From Acetivibrio cellulolyticus CD2 (GTDB taxonomy: Bacteria; Bacillota; Clostridia; Acetivibrionales; Acetivibrionaceae): a DNA stretch of 64,000 bases. The stretch is taken from assembly GCF_000179595.2 (NCBI RefSeq), contig NZ_JH556657.1:1-64000 (forward strand). Reading direction: 5' to 3'. A program made the position numbers and the translations under genes. The notes under the pieces were generated by a model. It saw only the letters and a list, made by a program, of their open reading frames with translations, was not told the origin of the DNA and made no database searches. Position 1 is the stretch's first letter. The number at the start of each line of letters is the position of its first letter. Shown one piece after another: positions 38,015 through 46,819 of this stretch.

Positions 38015-38197
38015 TTATGGAGCTGTTATACTATTAGCTACACCATTGAATAAAGTCGCAATTTTAGGTCCCAGAACTACCAACGCTGCTATACATGCTA
38101 CTGCTATCAGTGAAATTATCAATCCGTATTCAACCATACCCTGTCCTTTTTTGTTTCCTACTAACGCCTTTAAGTAATCAAAATACATTTTCATCAT
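38015..38197 (-). CDS. flp: Flp-type pilin, copy 2
   Basis: This 60-aa major pilin has the Flp cleavage site after Gly in NKKGQG|MVEYGLIISLIA, the conserved Glu-Tyr pair and one hydrophobic helix. The protein is identical to that of the next gene (38254-38436); the coding DNA differs at only five positions, all silent, and the 5' leaders match too, so this is a recent tandem duplication. AAAGGTGG lies 8 bases before ATG. Confidence 0.93.
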   Translation of the reverse strand: MMKMYFDYLKALVGNKKGQGMVEYGLIISLIAVACIAALVVLGPKIATLFNGVANSITAP

Positions 38198-38253
38198 TTA
38201 AAATTCCACCTTTCGTTTTATAAGACTTTTTTATCAATACTTTTTACACAAAT

Positions 38254-38436
38254 TTACGGAGCTGTTATACTGTTAGCTACGCCATTGAATAAAGTCGCAA
38301 TTTTAGGTCCCAAAACTACCAACGCTGCTATACATGCTACTGCTATCAGTGAAATTATCAATCCGTATTCAACCATACCCTGTCCTTTTTTGTTTCCTAC
38401 TAACGCCTTCAAATAATCAAAATACATTTTCATCAT
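38254..38436 (-). CDS. flp: Flp-type pilin, copy 1
   Basis: This 60-aa pilin is identical in protein sequence to copy 2, including the KKGQGMVEYGLI processing site and single hydrophobic segment. AAAGGTGG precedes its ATG. It stands between the shorter third pilin and copy 2. Duplicated pilin genes raise the supply of the major subunit; selection for identity or recent duplication are both possible. Confidence 0.93.
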   Translation of the reverse strand: MMKMYFDYLKALVGNKKGQGMVEYGLIISLIAVACIAALVVLGPKIATLFNGVANSITAP

Positions 38437-38506
38437 TTAAAATTCCACCTTTCATTTTATTGGTTTTTCGTTAAAGATTTCCTTGAATATTTTTTATCTG
38501 TAATTT

Positions 38507-38674
38507 TTAAAATAGACTCAGAAAATAATTGTAAAAGCCCACCAAAGATGTTCCTAATAAACCTAGAGATGCAAATGCAGCCATCGCAATGAAGATTATT
38601 ATGAATGCGTATTCGACTAGTCCTTGTCCTTTCTGCTTCCTTACTAACTTTATGAATTCCTTTATAGCGTTCAT
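38507..38674 (-). CDS. flp: Third, divergent Flp-type pilin
   Basis: This 55-codon gene is read from ATG 38674 to TAA 38507-38509: MNAIKEFIKLVRKQKGQG, then LVEYAFIIIFIAMAAFASLG and a short tail. The RKQKGQG|LVEYAFII segment is a clear Flp prepilin cleavage site with the Glu-Tyr pair. It differs from the twin copies downstream in its helix and C-terminus, so it may be a minor pilin or an initiation subunit. A purine-rich AAGGGGG lies 12 bases upstream of the ATG. It is shorter than common gene-calling cut-offs. Confidence 0.85.
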   Translation of the reverse strand: MNAIKEFIKLVRKQKGQGLVEYAFIIIFIAMAAFASLGLLGTSLVGFYNYFLSLF

Positions 38675-38833
38675 GGTTCTTTAAAACCCCCTTGCTACAA
38701 GGTTTTCTGTAACCTTATATTTTTATTATAAAATCTTTAGCGATAATATTCTATCCACCACATGCCCCCATTTAGGTAGACCAATATACCTACAAGTAAC
38801 ATAGGAATCATGTTCAAAATTGGCATAATAAAA

Positions 38834-38867
38834 AGACCTACCAGTTACCTTAAGTAACGGAAGGTCT
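38834..38867 (-). terminator. Terminator between degU-like gene and flp genes
   Basis: On the minus strand AGACCT and inner GTTAC/GTAAC segments form a 13-pair stem with one mismatch and one bulge, followed by a T run (38833-38826). It lies 38 bases after the regulator stop, so the pilin genes need their own promoter in 38675-38830. Confidence 0.75.
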
Positions 38868-38904
38868 CTATTTATAACACAATGAGTATTATACCAGCAT
38901 CCTA

Positions 38905-39555
38905 TCAATTTGTCATATTATGTTTGAAAGCATATATGGCAGCTTGTGTTCTATCGGATACATTTAACTTCCTGAATATGTTGGATACATGGTTTTTAAC
39001 TGTCTTTTCACTTATATACAAGCGCTTTGCAATCTCCTTATTTATCATACCTTCTGCTATTAACTCCAACACTTCAACCTCTCTGGCCGTCAAGTTACTC
39101 TCCTCAGATTTACTTTTATCATGAAGAGTAATTTTATTAAATTCTCTTACAAGCTCCCTAGTCATATTAGCCTGAATATATGACTGTCCCCTGTTCACAC
39201 TTCTGATTGCTTCAACTAAAACAACCGGATCTGCATCTTTCAATACATATCCTTCTGCCCCCATCTGAAGTGTCTTAAAAAGATATTCCCTGTCCTCATG
39301 GATAGTCAATACAATTATCCTTGATGGGATATTATCTGCCTTCATTTCCTTTATAGCTTGCAAACCATTCATGCCAGGCATATTAATATCCATCAGTATG
39401 ACATCAGGGCTGCACTCTTTAGCAAGCCTTATAGCTTCCTCACCATTTGGTGCCTGAGCAATTACAGCCATATCCTTTTCAAGCTCAAGTATTTGTTTTA
39501 GCCCCTGTCTCACCATAGTGTGATCATCGGCAATTAGAACACGAATCTTATCCAT
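38905..39555 (-). CDS. degU: NarL/DegU-type response regulator
   Basis: This 216-aa regulator has a receiver domain (ADDHTMVRQGL; phospho-acceptor Asp in ILMDINMPGMNG; LKDAD Lys) and a C-terminal LuxR-type helix-turn-helix (LTAREVEVLELIAEGMINKE, then SEKTVKNHVSNIFRKL). It overlaps the kinase gene upstream by 8 bases, showing it as its partner. Directly ahead of the pilin genes on the same strand, it is the natural candidate to control them. The symbol reflects family resemblance to DegU, not proven orthology. Confidence 0.9.
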   Translation of the reverse strand: MDKIRVLIADDHTMVRQGLKQILELEKDMAVIAQAPNGEEAIRLAKECSPDVILMDINMPGMNGLQAIKEMKADNIPSRIIVLTIHEDREYLFKTLQMGAEGYVLKDADPVVLVEAIRSVNRGQSYIQANMTRELVREFNKITLHDKSKSEESNLTAREVEVLELIAEGMINKEIAKRLYISEKTVKNHVSNIFRKLNVSDRTQAAIYAFKHNMTN

Positions 39556-40723
39556 TTGAGACCTCCTCGTCCGGAATTAAAGGTACGGTTATGTTTAGAC
39601 TAGTGCCTTTTCCTACTGTAGAATTAATCTCAAATTTGCCATTTAGAAGTTCAACTCTTTCTCTCATGCTATAGAGACCAAATCCACTGTTTATATCCTC
39701 TTTTCTAACTTTTAAATTATCTGTATTAAATCCCTTGCCATCGTCAAGTATATGTAGCTTTAGTTCCTTATCCACAAACTCAAGGTTAATTGCAACATTT
39801 TTAGCTTTAGCATGTTTCTTAATATTACTGATAGCTTCCTGTACAAGTCTGAAAACCGTTAATGATATTATAGGTTTTATCTCTTCACAAACCCCTCGTG
39901 TTTTAAAAGAAACTGCTGTTCTTGTTTCTTCCTGGTAAGTAATAATGTATCTTTGAAGTGTCGGAACCAAACCCAAATCGTCTAAAGACATTGGCCTTAG
40001 GTCATATATAATTTTCCTTACGTCCTGAAGTGTATCACGAACTACTGATTTCAGATTTTTAAGTTCTTCTTTTGCCTTAACAGGCTCAGCATCTACCAAA
40101 CGTTCACATATCTCGGCTTTTAAAACAATATTTGACATGGACTGTGCAGGACCGTCATGTATTTCTCTTGCAACTCTCTGTCGTTCTTCTTCCTGGGCCT
40201 TGATAATTCTTAAACCCATCATCTGTTTCTGCTGTAAGTCTTCAAGCTGAAGAGTTACTTGCTGAAGGTCACCTGTCAGACATCCTAAAGATATTCCAAT
40301 ATTTGAAATAAGTCTATCTGCTTTTTCAGCAGTCTTTATAGAATCTTTTAATCTAATTTCCAAATCATTTCTTCGCTTTATGAAAAATTGTTCCTGTTCA
40401 CGTTTAACTGCCAGCTCAACACGAAGGTTATCTGCATTTTCATATGCTTTTCGTGTTTCTTCTTCGGAATATTTATCGTAATTTTTGCTTACTAACATTA
40501 GATGTTTCTTACTGGATTTTAATTCTTTTTCTAAAACATCAACGCTATCAATAAGAAGTATAGTCTGTTCTTTAAGGTCATTTAGTTCTTGTTCAAGTCT
40601 CCCGCATTCCTTTCTTGCACTCTCTGCTATGTCAAACAACTCAACCTTACTATTGTTTATGGCTTCAATAGTTTTCTTTACGATTTTATCCAAATTAGCC
40701 ACATCTACTTTATAGTTAGTCAC
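39548..40723 (-). CDS. degS: DegS-type sensor histidine kinase
   Basis: This cytoplasmic kinase (about 391 aa) has an N-terminal DegS-like sensor with long coiled coils (residues 1-190), then HisKA_3 with phospho-acceptor His in RQRVAREIHDGPAQSMSN, and a HATPase_c domain (NIKKHAKAKNVAI, LDDGKGFN, GFGLYSMRERV). It has no membrane helices. I chose GTG 40723 because GGAGAGG lies 7 bases upstream; a longer frame from 40789 has no RBS. It is co-transcribed with the regulator, whose start overlaps its end. Confidence 0.9.
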   Translation of the reverse strand: MTNYKVDVANLDKIVKKTIEAINNSKVELFDIAESARKECGRLEQELNDLKEQTILLIDSVDVLEKELKSSKKHLMLVSKNYDKYSEEETRKAYENADNLRVELAVKREQEQFFIKRRNDLEIRLKDSIKTAEKADRLISNIGISLGCLTGDLQQVTLQLEDLQQKQMMGLRIIKAQEEERQRVAREIHDGPAQSMSNIVLKAEICERLVDAEPVKAKEELKNLKSVVRDTLQDVRKIIYDLRPMSLDDLGLVPTLQRYIITYQEETRTAVSFKTRGVCEEIKPIISLTVFRLVQEAISNIKKHAKAKNVAINLEFVDKELKLHILDDGKGFNTDNLKVRKEDINSGFGLYSMRERVELLNGKFEINSTVGKGTSLNITVPLIPDEEVSNG

Positions 40724-40899
40724 TTTGATACCTCTCCGCTTGTTTGACATATTATTTATTCTACATAAAAATAATAAATCCTTTTTCATTATTCTATATC
40801 GAACATTTTCAACTTTTTTTTATACCTTTTTGCGTAATAGTTATAAGTATATTTCTAATTTAATAAAATTAAATGGAATCTAAATTTTAAAGGTGAAAT

Positions 40900-42171
40900 A
40901 TGAGTCTTTATACTTTGGTAATACTAATCATTATTTTTGTAGTTATTTTCTACAATTTTAAATCAAGCAGGGTTATCCGCTTAAGACCTCTTTTGCTTCC
41001 ATTCAGTTGTATTACATTTATCCTTTTGCTGATAATTTTTTCGCATACAGCAGTTGCATCAGCATCAAAGGGAATTAATTTGTGGCTAAATGTTGTATTT
41101 CCATCTCTGTTTCCATTCTTTGTAGCATCGGAAATTCTTAACCGAACAGGATTTATAAAATCAGTTGGAATTTTGCTTGAACCCATTATGCGTCCACTTT
41201 TTAATGTTCCAGGCTGTGGTTCTTTTGCTCTTGCTATGGGTGTAACAAGTGGTTACCCTGTTGGTGCCAAACTAACGGCAAGCATGCGAGAAGAAAAGCT
41301 TCTAACTAAAACAGAGGCAGAAAGACTTCTTTCATTTACCAACAACTCAGGACCGCTTTTCATCATTGGCGCAGTAGCTGTAGGTATGTTTAACAATCCA
41401 GGCATAGGGTTTGTTTTATTATTTTGTCACATTCTAGCATGTCTGACTGTAGGAATACTGTTCAGATTCTACGGTAAGCGTAGAGATCAGATAAAAAGTG
41501 TTGAAGGAGATAAGATTTTCAGGAAATTCAAGAAAGAGCTGGCAAATACCAAACCAGTAAATGTCGGCGAAGTATTGGGTGAATCAATCCGGAACTCAAT
41601 AAACACTATGCTCGCAATAGGTGGGTTTATTATCTTATTCTCGGTAATTATAAACCTTTTACTGGAAACAGGTGTAATAGCCTCTTTATCAAACTTCCTG
41701 TCAGGCTTTCTTGCAATAATCGGAATCCCTAAAGATATACTCACTCCTATCTTGAGTGGTTTTTTCGAAATTACGACGGGTATAAATATGATAAGCAAAA
41801 CAGAAGGAATATCTTTTGTGCAGCAACTGGCAGCAGTAAGTTTAATTCTAGGATGGGCTGGGCTGTCAGTTCACTTTCAGGTTTACAGCATAATCTCCAA
41901 AACTGACATAAGTATAAAACCTTATTTATTTGGCAAACTAATACAAGGTATTTTCGCGGCAATATATATATCAATTTTTATGAATCTTTCTTTTTTAATA
42001 GGTGTAAAAAGTCAGAGCGTCTTCGGTTACTTCACATATAACACGAATTGGACCTGGTACAACTATATGTTAAACTCCATCAAGAACATGTCAGCTTCAC
42101 TTATTCTTCTATTTTTGATGGGTTTAATATCATTTGTTGTTAAAAGACGCCAAAGGTATGCCATAAAATAA
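40900..42171 (+). CDS. ylbJ: Sporulation integral membrane protein YlbJ
   Basis: This 423-aa polytopic membrane protein has about eight to ten helices and two Gate-type (nucleoside-recognition) regions (SLFPFFVASEILNRTGFIK and GFFEITTGINMIS). YlbJ is needed for spore resistance and is a mother-cell sporulation protein in Bacillus. Neighbours coaD, rsmD, recG and rpmB follow the usual clostridial order, which supports orthology. RBS AAAGGTG precedes ATG. Confidence 0.92.
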   Translation: MSLYTLVILIIIFVVIFYNFKSSRVIRLRPLLLPFSCITFILLLIIFSHTAVASASKGINLWLNVVFPSLFPFFVASEILNRTGFIKSVGILLEPIMRPLFNVPGCGSFALAMGVTSGYPVGAKLTASMREEKLLTKTEAERLLSFTNNSGPLFIIGAVAVGMFNNPGIGFVLLFCHILACLTVGILFRFYGKRRDQIKSVEGDKIFRKFKKELANTKPVNVGEVLGESIRNSINTMLAIGGFIILFSVIINLLLETGVIASLSNFLSGFLAIIGIPKDILTPILSGFFEITTGINMISKTEGISFVQQLAAVSLILGWAGLSVHFQVYSIISKTDISIKPYLFGKLIQGIFAAIYISIFMNLSFLIGVKSQSVFGYFTYNTNWTWYNYMLNSIKNMSASLILLFLMGLISFVVKRRQRYAIK

Positions 42172-42321
42172 ACATACTATAAAAATTTCACTTTATCTAT
42201 TATCCTCAAAAAGGTCGTTTGAAAAACATACTTTTTAGAATATATAGCTTCCTCGCGAAAAATAGTATGCAATATTTTATGCTGCATAAATCACTATAAA
42301 ATGACCCTTTAAAGGACCAAA

Positions 42322-42759
42322 CTATTTAACTTCTTCCCTGTTTACCTTTATTACTTCAAGTGTTTCTTCAAGTATTTCTTCAACTTTCTTAAGTACATTA
42401 TCTGCATATTCTTTAGTGCCAAGTCTTATTTCCCTGGCATTCTTCTGCGCGTTTGAAACTATCTCGTTTGATTGATCATAGGCTTTTTTAGTAATCTCGT
42501 GTTCATCAACAAGAGAAGCAATTTTGTTTTCAGCGTCTTTGATAATATTATTGGCTTCTTTCTGCGCCTCTAAAAGAATCTTCTGCCTCTCTTCCTTCAC
42601 CCATTTTGCCTGTTTAATATCATCAGGAAGCTTAAGCCTCATTTCCTTGATAATTTCAAGTATTTCTTCCCTGTCAACCATACACTTGCCAGAAAACGGT
42701 ACGCTTACGCTTTTTTCTACAACATCTTCCAAAGTCTCAAGTATTGAAAGTATCTCCAT
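42322..42759 (-). CDS. Coiled-coil protein conserved next to coaD
   Basis: This 145-aa soluble, mostly helical protein carries a short N-terminal domain (residues 1-45, LEDVVEKSVSVPFSGKCMVD) and a long charged coiled coil (KWVKEERQKILLEAQKEANN). Such proteins are often labelled 'ATPase' or V-type subunit H-like because of the F0-b-like coil, without any nucleotide-binding motif. The N-terminal part recalls DivIVA-related proteins. It follows coaD by 34 bp. Function unknown. RBS GGGAGGGG precedes ATG. Confidence 0.6.
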   Translation of the reverse strand: MEILSILETLEDVVEKSVSVPFSGKCMVDREEILEIIKEMRLKLPDDIKQAKWVKEERQKILLEAQKEANNIIKDAENKIASLVDEHEITKKAYDQSNEIVSNAQKNAREIRLGTKEYADNVLKKVEEILEETLEVIKVNREEVK

Positions 42760-42793
42760 TAAAACCCCTCCCAGGATTTTGAACTCATCTTGC

Positions 42794-43273
42794 CTATATA
42801 CTAAATTTTTTAATTACTTCATCTTTAATACAATCCGGCACCAAGCCATCTATGTTTCCTTTATTTCTCGCCAGCTCTTTTACAGAACTGGAGCTTAAAA
42901 ATGAATAATTTATATTGGTCATCATAAATAAAGTTTCTATATCAGGATTCAAATTCTTATTTAACAATGCCATTTGGAGTTCATACTCAAAGTCTGAAAC
43001 AGCCCTTAAACCTTTTATTATTACCGCAGCTTTCTTCTTTGTCATAAAGTCTATCAACAGACCTGAAAAACTCTCAATTTGAACATTGGGTACATCACTT
43101 ATTGCACACTTTAATAAATTTACTCTCTCATCCAACGTAAAAGACGGATTTTTGCTGCTATTGACCAAAACTGCCACAATGAGCTTATCACACAAGCTAG
43201 CTGCTCTTTTTATAATATCAACATGCCCGTTGGTAACGGGATCAAAACTACCTGGATAAACATACACTCTCAA
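42794..43273 (-). CDS. coaD: Phosphopantetheine adenylyltransferase
   Basis: This 159-aa enzyme makes dephospho-CoA from ATP and 4'-phosphopantetheine. The nucleotidyltransferase motif [16 protein letters not shown], the [12 protein letters not shown] block and the SSSSVKELA motif are all present. I chose TTG 43273, which has AGGAAGG 9 bases upstream and gives the usual family length; a GTG at 43294 has no RBS. Confidence 0.94.
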   Translation of the reverse strand: MRVYVYPGSFDPVTNGHVDIIKRAASLCDKLIVAVLVNSSKNPSFTLDERVNLLKCAISDVPNVQIESFSGLLIDFMTKKKAAVIIKGLRAVSDFEYELQMALLNKNLNPDIETLFMMTNINYSFLSSSSVKELARNKGNIDGLVPDCIKDEVIKKFSI

Positions 43274-43331
43274 CTGCAAATACCTTCCTGTCACTTAATT
43301 CTTGATTTATAGCTTATAAATCAATTAAATA

Positions 43332-43889
43332 CTAACCTTCACACCTGTAAAAAGACACCATAGTATCCCCATATTTTTGCTGTCTGAAGTTCTTAAGCGT
43401 TCCAACACTTTCAGGAACAACATCTTCTATATCATGTTCTGCTATTATTATAGTATCCGGCTTTATAACATCAACACCGACAATACATTTAAGTGTTTCG
43501 TCTACAAGTCCTTTACTATATGGTGGGTCTAAAAATATTATATCAAATTTGTTACCCCTTTGTGAAAGCTTGTTTAAACCGCTACAAACGTCAGCTACCA
43601 GCACCTCCGCCTTCTCCACAAGTTTTGTATGGGTAAGGTTCTCTTTGATTATTTGAGAACATTCATGGCTTTTATCGATAAACACCGCCGACCGTGAACC
43701 TCTGCTTAATGCCTCTATGCCTAGATTTCCAGTTCCAGCAAACAAATCCAGGACATCCTTATCAAAAATAATAGCAGCTATAATATTAAAAATTGACCCT
43801 TTAACCTTATCCGAAGTCGGCCTTGTCAAATTGCTTTTTAAAGTTTTAAGTTTATGCCCCCTGGCCTCTCCTGATATAACCCTAAGAAT
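43332..43889 (-). CDS. rsmD: 16S rRNA (guanine966-N2)-methyltransferase with apparent ATT start
   Basis: This protein (about 185 aa) methylates G966 of 16S rRNA. It has the N-terminal (L)RVISGEARGHKLKT block, TRPTSDKVKGSIFNI, the SAM-binding VLDLFAGTGNLGIEALSRG and the catalytic DPPY. No ATG, GTG or TTG exists in frame between an upstream stop (43917-43919) and TTG 43829, which would delete the conserved RVISG segment. A perfect GGAGG lies 7 bases before ATT 43889, exactly where family members start. I therefore annotate ATT as the start codon, like that of infC in other bacteria. A sequencing error is the alternative. Confidence 0.8.
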   Translation of the reverse strand: MLRVISGEARGHKLKTLKSNLTRPTSDKVKGSIFNIIAAIIFDKDVLDLFAGTGNLGIEALSRGSRSAVFIDKSHECSQIIKENLTHTKLVEKAEVLVADVCSGLNKLSQRGNKFDIIFLDPPYSKGLVDETLKCIVGVDVIKPDTIIIAEHDIEDVVPESVGTLKNFRQQKYGDTMVSFYRCEG

Positions 43890-43998
43890 AACAATTCCTC
43901 CAATTTTATTGCATCTTCAATAATAATTATCTAATTTAAAATAATAATCTAATGATATTTTATCTTATCATATATAATTGTCAACCACAATAAGGCTT

Positions 43999-46074
43999 TT
44001 AATTCATTGTTATATTATAAAGTTTTTCACTTAATATCTCCAGCATTTTTGTTTTTAACTTGAAGTTTTCTTCACGCTCAAGATCCTTATCATCATTGAT
44101 CAGTGTTATTGCTGCCTCCTGAGCCTTTTTAAGTATATCAATGTCTTCATACAGATTGGCAATTTTCAATTCCGGAATACCATGCTGTCTTGTACCGAAA
44201 AATTCACCCGGTCCCCTTAAGTCCAGGTCCTTTTCAGATATTATAAATCCATCATTGGTCTTCTGCATTATTTTCATTCTCTCCCTGCAAACTTCTGTCT
44301 TTCCTTCGCTATAAAGAATACAGTGCGACTGATATTCGCCCCTTCCGACCCTTCCTCTCAATTGATGTAGCTGCGCGAGCCCGAATCTTTCAGCATTTTC
44401 AATAACCATTATCGAAGCATTCGGAACATTAACTCCAACCTCAATAACAGTTGTTGAGACAAGAATATCAATTTCTCCGCCAACAAAACTTCTCATAACT
44501 TCTTCTTTATCTTTAGCCTTCATTTTCCCATAAATAAGCCCAACTCTCAAATCTTTAAAATCATCTTTAGCGATTTTCTCTGCATGCTGTACCGCTGATT
44601 TTGCATTGATCTCCTCCGACTCTTCTACTAAAGGGCATACAATATAAACCTGTCTTCCTTGCCTTACTTCTTTTATTATAAAATTATTTATTCTTTCCCT
44701 CATACCGTCATCTACAGGATAGGTTTTGACAGGTTTTCTGCCCGGGGGCAATTCGTCTATTATAGATATATCAAGATCTCCATATAAAATCAATGCCAAT
44801 GTTCTAGGTATAGGTGTAGCTGTCATAACAATAGCATCCGGGTCTTCACCCTTTTTAGAAAGCAAGGATCTCTGCCGTACACCAAAGCGGTGCTGTTCGT
44901 CAGTAATTACAAGCCCCAAGTTTTTAAACTCTATATTGTCTTCAATCAGTGCATGAGTACCAATTACTATCTGAACTTCTCCTGACTTTATTTCTTCAAG
45001 TATTTTGGTCTTCTGCTTCTTAGTCTGGCTGCCTGTCAACAAAGCTGTATTAATATCATACCTTCCCATAAGCTCGCTAATAGACTTATAATGCTGTTCT
45101 GCCAAAATCTCGGTCGGTACCATCAATGCACCCTGATACCCGTTTCGTATGGCTTTAAACAGCGCAAGCACAGCCACAATTGTTTTACCCGAACCAACAT
45201 CCCCCTGAACCAACCTGTTCATAACATTATTACTTTCCATATCCTTTTCAATCTCTTCAAAAACCTTCTTTTGGGCATTGGTAAGCTTAAAAGGAAGCAT
45301 TTTTATAAAGTCATCCATTTCTGGGACATTCTTAAACTCAATACCCTTTTTATCTTTCTCAAAGGATTTTTTTACACTTAAAAGACAGAGCTGAAGCAGA
45401 AATAGTTCTTCAAATACTAATCTATACCTTGCATTTTTAAAATCCTCATCACTTTTTGGAAAATGTATCTGCTGTATGGAATAGTTTATTTCACTCAATT
45501 GGTGCTCGCTTAATATGCTTTTAGGAAGGAAATCTTCAAGCTTTCCGCCTACCATTTCAAGAGCACTGCTTATTGTGGCTCTTATAGTATTCTGAGTTAA
45601 ATCCGCTGTTGAAGGATACACGGGGACTATCTTTAAAACATTTCTAGCTTCCCCAATATCATGTTTTTCATAAACAGGACTCTGAACTTCAAGGTTCTTA
45701 TATCTTCCTGATATTCTCCCAAAGAAAATAAACCTTTCTCCAATCCTTAAGACCTTCCCTATATAATGCTGATTAAACCAAGACGCCGTTATAGCCCCTG
45801 TTTCATCCTTTATTAGTACCTTATACAACGTGAGTCCTTTTCTAAATCTATGTTGAGAAACCTTTGATGCTATTATACCTTCAAAAGCGCAGGATTCTCC
45901 ATCTATAAGCTCATTAATTTTCTTAAGCCTGCTTCTGTCTTCGTAATCTCTAGGAAAATAAGTAATAATATCTTCAACATCATATATTCCAAGTTTATGA
46001 AGCAATTTTGCCCTAGCCTCACCAACGCCCTTAATATATTGAACATTCTTTTTCAAAAGTTCTTTAATATCCAT
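43999..46074 (-). CDS. recG: ATP-dependent DNA helicase RecG
   Basis: This 691-aa helicase remodels stalled replication forks and Holliday junctions. It has an N-terminal wedge/OB-fold domain (about 60-155), Walker A VQGDVGSGKTIVA, DEQHRFG (DExH box), the MTATPIPRTL motif, and helicase C-terminal motifs (DILVSTTVIEVGVNVPNAS, QLRGRVGRG). Length fits the family (about 680-690 aa). RBS AGGATAGG precedes ATG. It heads the recG-rsmD-coaD series on the minus strand. Confidence 0.95.
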   Translation of the reverse strand: MDIKELLKKNVQYIKGVGEARAKLLHKLGIYDVEDIITYFPRDYEDRSRLKKINELIDGESCAFEGIIASKVSQHRFRKGLTLYKVLIKDETGAITASWFNQHYIGKVLRIGERFIFFGRISGRYKNLEVQSPVYEKHDIGEARNVLKIVPVYPSTADLTQNTIRATISSALEMVGGKLEDFLPKSILSEHQLSEINYSIQQIHFPKSDEDFKNARYRLVFEELFLLQLCLLSVKKSFEKDKKGIEFKNVPEMDDFIKMLPFKLTNAQKKVFEEIEKDMESNNVMNRLVQGDVGSGKTIVAVLALFKAIRNGYQGALMVPTEILAEQHYKSISELMGRYDINTALLTGSQTKKQKTKILEEIKSGEVQIVIGTHALIEDNIEFKNLGLVITDEQHRFGVRQRSLLSKKGEDPDAIVMTATPIPRTLALILYGDLDISIIDELPPGRKPVKTYPVDDGMRERINNFIIKEVRQGRQVYIVCPLVEESEEINAKSAVQHAEKIAKDDFKDLRVGLIYGKMKAKDKEEVMRSFVGGEIDILVSTTVIEVGVNVPNASIMVIENAERFGLAQLHQLRGRVGRGEYQSHCILYSEGKTEVCRERMKIMQKTNDGFIISEKDLDLRGPGEFFGTRQHGIPELKIANLYEDIDILKKAQEAAITLINDDKDLEREENFKLKTKMLEILSEKLYNITMN

Positions 46075-46438
46075 AGATCCTATCCTTCTATTTAAGATAT
46101 AAATGAAACATCACTTTTAATTTTTTGCACAACCTACTTTAAACCAATAAGCTTCAGTAAAAAACAGAAGTTATTATTTTATTATCCGAACTTTATTTGT
46201 TATTATTTTATCATAGAGACTAAAAAATAATAACCCTTTATATAAAAATCTGTTTAGCCTTAGAGATTATAGAAAATTTGTCCCATAGATTTCTTAAAAA
46301 CTCAATCATATAAAAAATTTGTAAAATAACTTGCAGAATTTCTATAGTTTATGTTAAAATAGTTATTGCTTTGGTTAATAAGTTAAAATTTCTTTAAAAG
46401 AATTGGATTTCTCCAACTTAAAGGAGGTGTAGTCATAA
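46075..46438 (+). promoter_or_regulatory. Divergent recG-rpmB intergenic region with rpmB promoter
   Basis: No gene is seen in these 364 bases. For rpmB, TTGCAG (46331-46336) and TAAAAT (46355-46360) are 18 bases apart, giving a leader of about 70 bases. The leader contains a small hairpin (TTGGATTTCTCCAA, 46404-46417) and a very strong RBS AAAGGAGGTG. The recG promoter is not obvious. Confidence 0.5.
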
Positions 46439-46627
46439 ATGGCAAAGTGTGATGTATGTAGCAAAGATTATCTTTTTGGTTTAAGAGTTAGTCACTCTAA
46501 CAGAAAAACGAACAGATCTTGGAAGCCAAATGTTAGAAAGGTAAGAATTGTTGATAATGGAACTCCAAAATCAATAAATATTTGTACAAGATGCTTACGT
46601 TCGAATAAAGTAACAAGAGCAGTTTAA
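46439..46627 (+). CDS. rpmB: 50S ribosomal protein L28
   Basis: This 62-aa ribosomal protein is standard length. The N-terminal MAKCDVCSKDYLFGLRVSHS and later INICTRCLRSNKV carry two CxxC pairs, so this is the zinc-binding (C+) form. Core RTNRSWKPNVRKVRI is conserved. It is monocistronic with a strong RBS and a terminator following. Confidence 0.97.
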   Translation: MAKCDVCSKDYLFGLRVSHSNRKTNRSWKPNVRKVRIVDNGTPKSINICTRCLRSNKVTRAV

Positions 46628-46642
46628 TATTAAAACCGACTA

Positions 46643-46758
46643 TGGATTGGGGTGGCTTTAGCTACCTCAATTTTGTTTTACCCTCTTTATTTAATTTTTA
46701 TCAATTCGGTCAATAAAGTACTAAAATTGAGATGGCAATTACTGCCACCTCAATTTTT
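46643..46758 (+). terminator. Two similar hairpins behind rpmB
   Basis: The first hairpin (GGGGTGGC-TTTA-GCTACCTC, about 46650-46670) is followed by TTTTGTTTT. The second (AAATTGAGATGGCA with TGCCACCTCAATTTTT, about 46727-46758) is stronger. Their right arms share ACCTCAATTTT, so one looks like a copy of the other. The first is the likely rpmB terminator. Confidence 0.7.
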
Positions 46759-46769
46759 GAGTTTCGATA

Positions 46770-46792
46770 AAAAAGGTATCATAAACCTTTTT
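46770..46792. terminator. Terminator behind spoVM
   Basis: AAAAAGGT (46770-46777) pairs perfectly with ACCTTTTT (46785-46792) around a 7-base loop, with T runs at both ends. On the minus strand it lies 28 bases after the spoVM stop. Confidence 0.65.
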
Positions 46793-46819
46793 ATGTGTGA
46801 AGGCGATAGGAAATTACGT

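Noticed and set aside
38726-38908. 60-codon minus-strand frame between the regulator and the pilins
   Set aside because: It spans the regulator's terminator hairpin and the pilin leader, overlaps the regulator's stop and has no RBS; treated as non-coding.
42172-42321. Possible small RNA or riboswitch between ylbJ and the coiled-coil gene
   Set aside because: Only short imperfect palindromes are visible, and they fit a pair of weak convergent terminators.
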